The notes below the pieces were generated by a model. It did not search any database. It saw only the letters and a list, made by a program, of their open reading frames with translations, and was not told the origin of the DNA. From Arcuatula senhousia (lineage: Eukaryota; Mollusca; Bivalvia; Mytilida; Mytilidae), in the NCBI GenBank assembly GCA_963971305.1, contig OZ020305.1, forward strand, positions 14,169,001 to 14,233,000: a stretch of DNA of 64,000 nt, in the 5' to 3' direction. The translations under genes and the position numbers were made by a program. Of the stretch, positions 55,502-64,000 are shown piece by piece. Every line of letters begins with the position of its first letter. Position 1 is the first letter of the stretch.

Positions 55502-55990
55502 TCATGTAATAAACAATAAAAATTTATTTAAGAATAGCTTTGAAGTAGGGAAAGTACTTTTTCTTTGTTTTTCTGGTGGATGTTTTCCATTGTTTTGAAT
55601 TGATATTGGTGTAAGGGACCAACCATTTAACTTGAAAGGGGGGGCATTGTTTTTTTCCGAAAAAAATATTATGGCAGCAGGGGGTAAGAAAAAAATTTTC
55701 TGAAGAAGGATTTCCACCATATAAAATAACGATAATAATGAAAAAAATATTCTGTCGCGGCGTCTTCGAAAAACAAATAATTTGTGACCAAAACAAAAAA
55801 CCAAGGCCCCCCTTCAAGTTAAATGGTCCGTCCGTCCCTAATGTTACATGCTTGAAAGAATTCAAGAATGAGTTCAATGATCCAATTTTTATCTACAGTA
55901 ATTGTACCATCTGAGAATTGGGAGCTTGGATAGAACGACTCGTCAGTAAGATTGGTAATCTGTCCTTGTGTTTCACTGTCGTATATCATG
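55502..55990 (-). CDS. Candidate 3'-terminal host exon split by a MITE
   Basis: With the MITE at 55615-55838 and one TAA copy removed, the minus strand is one open frame of about 88 codons: IYDSETQGQITNLTDESFYP, SDGTITVDKNWIIELILEFF, QACNITPISIQNNGKHPPEK, ending FLLFIT and TGA at 55502. The upstream half starts after an in-frame TAA near 55997; CAG or TAG dinucleotides nearby could serve as splice acceptors. The family is not recognised. Continuity across a clean target duplication is what suggests it was coding when the MITE landed; chance is not excluded. Confidence 0.35.
55615..55838. mobile_element. Harbinger-like MITE with TAA target duplication (copy 2)
   Basis: 224 bp, left end GGGACCAACCATTTAACTTG and the complementary right end, with TAA at 55612-55614 and 55839-55841. 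Same family as 8048-8269. Confidence 0.85.
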
Positions 55991-56388
55991 TGCATTTATA
56001 CCTAGAATATATGCTTTGTGACACATGAATATTTATATATTAAAAATTGAAGTGAATATACAATTATATAAATAACAGATTGCCAATTAAATGCAATTTT
56101 AGGTTTACAGTACATGTACTGTTTTGTAACCGTTCTTTTTTTTTAACGCTAAAAATTTAACAAATGTATTTAAGCCAAAACTGAAACGTTTTTCCACATA
56201 GGAACAGATTGTGTCTAGAGGAAACCAATCTCATTGAATAAAAAAGCAGGTCAGACAGATCTGAAACACAACTGGTGCCATCCCTAAACAATATAATTCG
56301 TTTTATAAAAAACAAATATTGGTCCATTCGCAAGATTAATAATTAATCATCAAAAAATCGATTTAAACATTGTTTTTAATGTTCCTAG

Positions 56389-57150
56389 AGTCGGTCACTG
56401 AAAGATGTGAAAGTAAAAAAGTTTCTTTCTGTCGTTAAAGCCAACACAATCTCAGCATTGAAAGAACAAATTTTAAGGTCTGTCTTTTAACTTTGACTAT
56501 TATTCAAAAATAGGACACAAAGAAAACAAACTAGTAATCCTAGCAATTTTAGGTAGGACACAAGTAGATCCGTATTTTACTTAAAAAATATAATGTTACT
56601 TATAGACATTATTAAATTGCATATGACATATGTATAGCAAATTTGTCATTTTGAATCATACATGCCCTCTTAAGCTTATCGGAATGATTCAGAGAGGTGT
56701 GTGGAAGTCTCTATGACATAAATCTTTTTAATACGATAACCCTTGGAAAATGCCAGCTGTAAAGAAAAAGAAAGGGCTTTCAGAAAAAGTAAATCTACAG
56801 GTAACTAGTAAGTGCAATAAGGATAATCTTTCAACTTTAAGAAAATAACTAAAAATTGTCTGTACATGTACAACATGATGTATGAGTTTAAAAGACTGAT
56901 TGCTGTTTAGACACATGTTCGACCACACAAGACAGGAATGAAAATGAACCAAACTCACAAAAATGCCAATGTATCCTCAACACAGCACAGGCCAATGCAT
57001 CCAGAAAGCGATGAAACCTTCGGAAAAGATCCCGCACAATCTGGAACCCTTAGTTTTGGTGACTGTAAATAGCATTGCTACACAATATTTTGATATAATA
57101 GATATGCACTTTTTAGGATATGTAGACATGATTTACTTTATAAATAAAGT
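56389..57150 (+). CDS. Candidate small spliced gene end (exons 56750-56800 and 56911-57072)
   Basis: ATG at 56750 opens MPAVKKKKGLSEKVNLQ, ending at CAG before GTAACT (56801). The 110-base intron ends TGCTGTTTAG at 56910. The second exon continues in frame for 53 codons (THVRPHKTGMK..., SSTQHRPMHPESDETF...) to TAG at 57070-57072, and AATAAA lies at 57143-57148. An additional exon-like block with acceptor CCTAG and donor AAGGT is at 56389-56477 (SRSLKDVKVKKFLSVVKANT...), but it does not join in the same frame. An alternative acceptor at 56755 gives a different open reading, so the exact model is uncertain. Not recognised. Confidence 0.3.
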
Positions 57151-57409
57151 AATGCTAGCTACTATTTTCCATAGTTTATTCAAATTATAATATTTGTGAC
57201 ATAGATTTAAGAAAAAGGGATGGCGACTAAAATAGCTAAGATCCCGACTATAAATGTTGCATTTTAAGCCAAATCATGTTTTTTTTCTCCAAATGAAATG
57301 TGTTATGATGTTCTATCATATAACGTGGCATTTTAAAGCAATTGACCTCTTTAAAGATGAACATAACAAAAAAGGGGGACCGCCAAATTTCAAAATGTCC
57401 TAAGTCATG
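57151..57409. other. Spacer before a tandem repeat
   Basis: Nothing recognised. Confidence 0.3.
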
Positions 57410-58545
57410 AATTTTGCTGTAAATTGAAATTAGCCTGTTTTTCATAGTTCTGAACAACTGTGCAAAGTCTCAATTAAATTGGTTGAGGCTTATTCCTTAA
57501 ACTATCTGAAACCATAAAAAGGGGAAATGTCCAAAATTTTTAAATGGCAAAGTCAGAAACCACTTGATGGATTTTGCTGTAAATCGTACTAGGCCTACAT
57601 TTTAGAGTTATGAACAATTGTGCTAAATTTTAATGAAATCAGTTGAGGCTTCTCCTTTAATCATCCAGGTACCAAAGGAGGGAGGCAAACTGATATTTTT
57701 CAAACACCGTGTGATGGATGTTGCTGATCGTACTTAATTTAATTAAGGTAATTAAATATCATCATACCGGAAAGACAAAGAACAAATTGGTACACACAAA
57801 AAAAGCACCACAACGATACAAATCACACAACACTAAAGAACACACGCATAACAACAAAATCGCATCCAGAAACGTGAACTCAAGTCAAAATGAGAGTGAA
57901 CTTGGGTACTCCGGAGGAGTAAGCAGTTCCTGCTTGCTATAGCACACCCGTCACGTTGTCAAAGATAAACTTAGTGTTGGTCAAATCCGGAAAGGATGAC
58001 ATTACAAAACTCTATGTCAAACCAACATCTGTGCTCATTTGAGAGATAAAAATTCCGTATTTGTCTTCGAGCACATGATGTCTTCCGTAAACATTCTTGA
58101 GTGATGACAACAACCTGGGAGCAACGTACCCCTGTGTTAACAATTTGCTTGTCAGTCGTGTAACTCTATCAAGGTAGTCGTTATATTTCCCACTTGCTCT
58201 GAAAATACGAACCAATTGTGATACGTAAACTCCATATGATTGAGCGGAAGAAATGTTGTTACACAGAAAGGGAAAGTTGCCTATAGGAAAGTTGAAGTCA
58301 TCACGTTTGTCATAGAGCTTTGTACAATGTCTTTCTATTGTGTCAAGTTCAAGAAATAAATCCAAATATGTAGCGGACCTCCTAAAATCCGTAGTGTCCT
58401 TTATCCAAAGTTCTTTTGGATATATGCGATGTAAATAGTCACCAAATCGAGCTAATCTGCATTTTCCAATTCTTAACAACTGTGAAAAGTTTCGATTAAA
58501 TTGGTTGATGCCCTATCTTTAAGTCATCTGGAAACTGTCAGGGGA
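57410..58545 (+). repeat. ~155-bp tandem repeat interrupted by a PLE
   Basis: GAACAACTGTGCAAAGT...TTAAATTGGTTGAGGCTT at ~57445, GAACAATTGTGCTAAAT...AAATCAGTTGAGGC at ~57605, and AACAACTGTGAAAAGT...TTAAATTGGTTGATGCCC at ~58475 are three units. The PLE lies between the second and third. Confidence 0.75.
57760..58480 (-). pseudogene. PLE C-terminal RT fragment with 3' tail
   Basis: The minus strand 58479-58012 is an open 155-codon frame: FGDYLHRIYPKELWIKDTTD, ATYLDLFLELDT, LYDKRDDFNFPIGNFPF, SYGVYVSQLVRIF, LTSKLLTQGYVAP, YGRHHVLEDKYGIFISQM. It is the C-terminal third of the RT protein and ends at a stop. 57780-58010 is the tail. The RT catalytic region is absent. Confidence 0.75.
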
Positions 58546-59434
58546 TGGACCGAGACTGAAGACGGTGTCAGGCGGGGAGTTTGACTGAGGCGGTACATCT
58601 GTCAAAAGGTAACGCATGTGTCCTAAGGTGAACTCAGCGAGAACAGAGTAGAGTAAAAGGGCAAAAGCTCACTTGATTTTGTTTTTCAGTAATAGTCTAT
58701 CAGCTAGGTCAAGAAAAAATTGAGGTTGCATGATACCCATGTAGACCGCATTTTTATTTCATAAATCGAAGATTCAATATATATAGATTGTTTTTCCGTT
58801 TGTTGTAGTCCGAAAAATTGCGCGGAAAATGGTACAACAAGCGGCCGTTTTGAGGCAATGTACGACTGGGAAAAAATCTTATCTAAATTCAAATGGAGCA
58901 GTACTTTTTATTTCTTATGAAAAATATTATATATTAAGCTTTTGATGCTTTCTTTACACTTAAAACTTAACTAAACATGTTGAAAATCGTCGAAACGACT
59001 ATGAAAAATAATCCAAACGAGGGGAAATAACTCTAAAAGTGAAAAATAAGCTTTTTGCAATTTTTATCATTAAATTTGGTGTTAAAATATTGTTAATCTT
59101 AAATATATAACATATTAGAATCGTAACTTATTATCTAAAGACCGAAATCCATTCAAATAGACAGATAATTCTGCACTGGAGAATTTAGAAATAAAAAAAA
59201 TCCGTCATAGCCATTTTTCGCAATCCGTCTAGAACGTGGTCAATATCAGTCATTTTAGTTCTTTTTTAAGTTTATTTCGAAAATTTTGTCAGAAAGATCG
59301 CATTTTAAAAATATAATTACTGTGTTTTAGGTATATAATGTTGATGTGTAAGATCTGAACTCCTGAAATATAGATAATAACAAAACTACAGAACTTGGAG
59401 GATCAATCTCAAATGTCCAAAACTAAATCGCAAA
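58546..59434. other. Unassigned sequence
   Basis: A minus-strand frame at 58704-58892 has no recognisable motif. No repeats seen. Confidence 0.35.
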
Positions 59435-59565
59435 GGTTCTGACTTGGTATAGGCATTCAAAAAGAAATTATAAATTGAACCATGTTTTATGGCACCAAAC
59501 CTCCGTCTTCCATTACGATCTTAGGATCCGGTAGTAACACGAAACACAACACGGTTGTAATAGAA
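59435..59565 (-). pseudogene. PLE 3' fragment
   Basis: Inverse match to 53940-54050: TATGGCACCAAACCTCCGTC, TTACGATCTTAGGATCCGGT. Confidence 0.65.
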
Positions 59566-60404
59566 AATAATGAGATGTGGAATTACCGCGACACAGCCCA
59601 CAATCAATCGGCAATTCAGAAAAACCACAATGGACAACCGCCAGCAGCCTTCAACGATGCCATTAAGACATAATAGGGATGAAAATCTTGGATAAAATAT
59701 CAAGGATTGCTTTAGAATCAACAAACCATACATCCAATATCGATGCACATAATGTATATATTTTGTTCAATTGAAAAATATAAATATGTATAAGAAAAAT
59801 GAAAAGGTTTCTTTTACTCGTATTGAACATGCTGCTAGTGCATGAGATATGCATGATACAGCATAACCAAATTTACTATTTCATATCGGTTTTGGTATTG
59901 TACATGTATTAGAAGGGCAACCTTACATTGCCATCTTAATTAAGAGATACGGGAAAATGTAAGAAGTCATGCAAAATACCTTATCTATTAGTAAAAGATT
60001 TTTGTGCACTTAGGCAAAGTTGCTAAATAATCTGCCTTTAGTTAGTCTTTAGCCACTATTGAATTCACAGTGACTTTCCAATGTTATGTATCACAAATAT
60101 GGAACATTTAGGCATGAATATTTTTTTCTATTCAGTATAAGATAAAAGTACTTTAAGGAGACCTTTGTTTATTTAATTTTTTTTTATAAATTATTATATT
60201 TTTCTGCATTTTTAAACAAACTAAAACCTAAAAGATATATGTATATTCACGCGCACGAAAGGTCAAATCAAAAGCGACAAATGAATTGCATTTTCTTCGT
60301 ATTTTACAGTCAGCGTTTTTCTTTCTTATAGCCCCCGCTTTAAAGTGGTGGTATATAATGATAGGGGTGTTTGCCCGGGTGTCATTACACATCAGGGTAT
60401 TCAT
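59566..60404. other. AT-rich sequence
   Basis: No recognised feature. Confidence 0.35.
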
Positions 60405-61020
60405 CTCGTATCCGCAACTTCTCTTAAACCCCTTCATGGATATTCATGAAACTCTTACACGATCTTTATGAAATTATGTAGATGTGCACCTCCTATTTTA
60501 AAATTTGATAAGAATGATTTTGGGTGTATTCCATATAAAAACATAGACTTGGCTGTTTGACTAAACCATGTCCCATCTCTTATCCGCAGCTTCTCCTAAA
60601 CCTCGTGACGGAATTTCGTGAAACTTTCATACAATCTGTGTGACATTATGTAGATTTGCACCTTTTATTTGAAAATGTGACCAGAATGAGTTTTGCTGTT
60701 TCATTGCAAAGCATGTGCTAAGCTGTTTTACTACAGGACGGTACCATTCTCTTATCCGCACATCCTCCTAAACCCTTTGATGAATTTCATGAAACTTTCC
60801 CACAATTTTTTTGTGACATACTGGAAATGTGCACCTCTGATTTTAAAATTTGTAAGTCATAATGAATTTTGGGGTTTTCGAAAGCAAAACATGGACTAAA
60901 CTGTTACTACACGGGGGTACCCATTCCTTATCCCTTAACTCCTCCAAAACCCCTCGATGGATGAAACTTTTACACTAGCTTTGTAACATAACTTAGATGT
61001 GCACTGCTTGTTTTAAATTT
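60405..61020 (+). repeat. ~170-bp tandem repeat, about 3.6 units
   Basis: Blocks like CTTATCCGCAGCTTCTCCTA and TTTCATGAAACTTTC recur near 60408, 60578, 60750 and 60926. Units have diverged clearly, so the array is old. Confidence 0.8.
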
Positions 61021-61459
61021 CTTCCAATGGATGGGAGCCGGTAGTATTTATGTGTAAGCTGTTTACATAGTTTTCTAGTCAGCTTTATTTTAAGTATAAA
61101 AATGTATAGCGTCATATCTTAAAACACTAAGCAAAGAAAATAACATGTTATTTTACTTTAACGAACCCAAACATATTGGTACAGCAACAGAAATAAGGTA
61201 AGTTAATAAGCAAAGTTAATTAAGTGCATATTAGAAAATTTCCTAGATATGCGAAAGGAAAACAATAGATTTATTTTTTAAATTTTTTGCATATAATTAC
61301 AGAAAAAATCAAACCAAAAATGTTCATGCTTAAATATCTTTAAAGCAAGTATTCAACATAAGGACTTAATTTAATAAAATATTGATCTTTAACATTTCCC
61401 ATATAAAAAGTAACGGTTTATTATTTATTAAAAGTCAAGCACACCATAGGTAAAATAAA
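61021..61459. other. Spacer before the right duplicate
   Basis: Unique-looking AT-rich sequence, ending AGGTAAAATA directly before the duplicated block. Confidence 0.4.
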
Positions 61460-62998
61460 TTCGAACGGACCGAAAGAAAACGGCTTTTAATAGCATAGGT
61501 TTGTTTAATTTACAAAACATATAAAAAATACAAGGACTAAATAAGCTCTTACTTTTACAATAACATATTTACTGTCTCGAAAAAGCAACTTAGAATGTTA
61601 TGTTTATTGACCTTGACCCGAGTGATGTTAAAAAAGATCCGGACCGGCGTAAGATTGAAGTTCCGTTAAATATTGAATTGAGAAAAAAATATTTTATTTT
61701 CCATTTTTAATTAATATATAACGACTTGAAAAATATTAGGTTGCATGTATTGAATTAAACATTTCATATGCAAAGTTGTTGTAGCAATACATTTTGAATA
61801 TTTAAAGACGATTTCTTATTAAAAGTGAAAATGTGTGTCAATTTTGAATAAAACTGGGCCATATTAATTTAGATTTTAAAGGTATTAAACCTGCTGTAAA
61901 CCATTCAACAAAATAGCAGGATTTTTTCTATATCTATGTTTATTTTATTAATATGTTTCAATTACATATACACCAAGAGGTACAAATGTAGCTATAAAAT
62001 TCACTGTCAAAAGTTTGACCCTCCCGTATACATAGATGCATGGCTTAAAGCAAATAATTTTTCACAAATTTCCGCATCTTTTGAATTAGTACAACAAACG
62101 AATTTTGAAAGATTTGATATTACCCTTTGAGATTATGCAATAAAATTTCGGTCTACAAGGGTATCACACAAACTTTTAAATAAGACGTCTTTTTCGACTT
62201 GGCTGATAGACTATAAGAATGAGCTGAACATTTACGCAAGCAATATCTTTTCTCTATCTGCAATAGTTTTCATTCTATTGGCCAAAAACACTATTGTTTG
62301 CCTTTAAGGTGCTGTAACCCCTATAAGGGGTCATCTGACAACTTCGACCCTATGGAGACTTTTGTAGCGCTTAATAAGCTGAACATTTAAGCAAGCAACT
62401 GCTTTTCTCTATCTGCAATAGCTTTCATTTTATAGGTCAAAAACGCTATTTTTTGCCTTAAAGGGGCTGTGACCCCTATAAGGGGTCATTTGACAATTTC
62501 GACCCAATAGAGACTTTTGAAGAGTTTAATGAGCTGAACATTTAAGCAAGCAACAGCTTTTCTCTATCTGCAATAGCTTTCATGCTATAGGGCAAGGAAG
62601 CAGAGGTACCAATGGGGTTTCAGAATGTCAAAGGTCCGAAAGGGCAGAGACAAAACCAGTAAACACCAACAATAACGGGACAAAAGCAGACAAGATGTAA
62701 AACATGGAAACACAAAATAACTGAATATCAATCAACAACGCGAACTCAAGTCGAAACAAGAGTGCTCCGGAAGAGAAAGCTGTTCCTGCTTGCTATAGCA
62801 CATCCGCGTTGTCAATAGTCAATTCGTTGTCAATCCGTCTAAATTTCAAAATTGTCTAAACCCTATGGTTCTTCCTACCCCAGACATAGGTTGATTATCT
62901 TAGTAATAATTTGGTTCCCCAGTTTGGTATTTTTGGTATTTTTGTTCTATGCTCTTCATATTTATATAGTGTTTGGCATTTCCAATATTTTTGGTAGA

Positions 62999-63041
62999 GC
63001 GCCACTGATGGGTCTTGAATAGATGAGACGTGCGTTAGGAG
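62999..63041 (+). ncRNA. Degenerate hammerhead ribozyme
   Basis: Counterpart of 1537-1580 with the same CTGATGG change plus further changes (GATGAGAC in place of GACGAAAC, and GCGTTAGGA). The shared first change predates the duplication. Confidence 0.65.
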
Positions 63042-63355
63042 TAGCAAAATTTATTGTCTGGAACTTTGTTGTCATTTGTATTTCGAACACACGTGAAGGT
63101 TAGCACTGCTGGTGGAGTTTTAATTCCCCGAGGTTAGCCCGCTCCGGCACCAACACTTTTGAGTTGGAGAAAACATCAAAGCTTTAAATTTCCGTCTAAA
63201 TTTCAAAATTTTCTAAACCCTAAGGTTCTTCCTACCCCAGATATAGGTTGATTATCTTAGTAATTATTTGGTTCCCCAGTTTGGTATTTTTTGTATTATT
63301 GTTCTATGCTCTTCATATTCATATAGTGTTTGGCATTTTCAATATTTTTGGTAGA

Positions 63356-63399
63356 GCGCCTCTGATGAGTCTTGAATAGACGAAACGCGCGTCAGGCGT
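63356..63399 (+). ncRNA. Hammerhead ribozyme (type I, complete core)
   Basis: Base for base the same motif as 1895-1938: CTGATGA at 63362-63368, GAA at 63382-63384, self-complementary stem III, GTC, and stem I pairing of 63356-63361 with 63394-63399. Confidence 0.85.
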
Positions 63400-64000
63400 A
63401 GCAAAATTTATTGTCTTGAACTTTGTTGTCATTTGTATTTCAGCGTGTCAAATCCGGTAAAGGAAGACAAAACAAAACCCTATGACAAACCGACATCTGC
63501 ACTCATCTGAGAATAAAAACATGAAAGAAACGCTGTTTTTGACCCTAAAAGGGCCATAACCCCTTTTAGGGGTCGTCTGACTACTTCGACCCAATGAAGA
63601 CTTTTGTAGAGCTTTTGATTCTGAAGAGACTAAGAACCTTCAATTTTTTTCTATCTGTTATGGTTGCTGAGTTATAAGCCATTTTAAGTGGTTTTACCCT
63701 GTGTTTTTTTTTTAGTAACAGCAGCCATGTTTTTATCCAATCATTTCAAAATGAAGATCGTGTGTTGCAAACATATCATATATCATAAGAAATGTCAACC
63801 TAGAACTGAGAAATGTCAACTCTGAAGTCAGAAATGCCAATTTTGAAGTGGGAATTCTCAACTGTGAAATAACAAATGTCATTTGGAGCTGACAAATGTC
63901 AACTCGGATGAAGGATGTACCAACTTGGAAGTGAGAAATGTCGACTTGGAACTGAGAATATGTAGGTACAATCGAGAAATGTTATAGAACAAATAACACT

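Larger units (their letters stand above)
61460..64000. repeat. Right copy of the long direct repeat
   Basis: Counterpart of 1-2539, same order of parts: 155-bp repeats (62216-62590), PLE tail (62590-62830), ribozyme dimer (62830-63445), PLE continuation (63446-63520) and 20-bp array (63780-63970). It runs off the end. Confidence 0.95.

Noticed and set aside
1..64000. Window as one giant mobile element with terminal direct repeats
   Set aside because: No polymerase, capsid, integrase or other backbone genes lie inside, and the repeats run past both window ends and consist of decayed, nested TEs.
1..64000. tRNA or rRNA genes
   Set aside because: I looked for cloverleaf-like and rRNA-like segments and saw none convincing; a tRNAscan or Infernal run would settle it.

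Overview
The window looks like non-coding, transposon-dense nuclear DNA of a marine bivalve, most likely a mussel (Mytilus-like). It is AT-rich, with long stretches free of open reading frames. Penelope-like retroelement (PLE) relics occur with hammerhead-ribozyme monomers, a pairing known from bivalves. It also carries CR1/L2-like LINE relics, SINE-like retroposons with AACT/ACTC tails, palindrome-ended Helitron-like (HINE) elements and many TIR-bearing MITEs. There is no bacterial gene organisation. A 100-N scaffold gap lies at 47417-47516. The genus is an inference from repeat families and was not tested by search.

Layout: 1-2539 is repeated almost identically at 61460-64000. It holds a ~155-bp tandem repeat, a PLE tail and an inserted ribozyme dimer. 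3248-5961 (minus) is the only large protein gene: an intronless OLD-type ABC-ATPase/TOPRIM nuclease-like protein, broken by one apparent 1-nt frameshift and carrying about 25 copies of a 12-residue charged repeat between its two ATPase halves. 7555-17343 is one LINE relic into which at least eleven other elements have nested, up to six levels deep. 18.8-37.6 kb is a run of TIR elements, five of whose families are flanked by TTAA, with foldback elements, SINE-like copies and PLE debris. 42.0-43.9 kb is a second LINE relic (minus) cut by a SINE-like insertion. 46-54.5 kb and 57.7-59.6 kb are mostly PLE fragments of both orientations with ribozyme monomers. 55.5-57.1 kb is the best place for single-copy host exons: a minus-strand reading frame cut by a Harbinger-like MITE and a plus-strand two-exon candidate with a poly(A) signal.

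The most interesting material is: (1) six palindrome-headed HINE-like elements nested inside one another's TTATTATT core, all inside two nested TTAA MITEs inside a LINE; (2) hammerhead ribozymes with complete cores at 1895-1938 and 63356-63399; (3) the OLD-like nuclease gene in an animal genome; and (4) foldback elements built from repeated short palindromes (a TTCACGTGAA-like E-box array, and GGTTTGGTTTGCT arrays). All calls come from reading the sequence; no similarity search was run.
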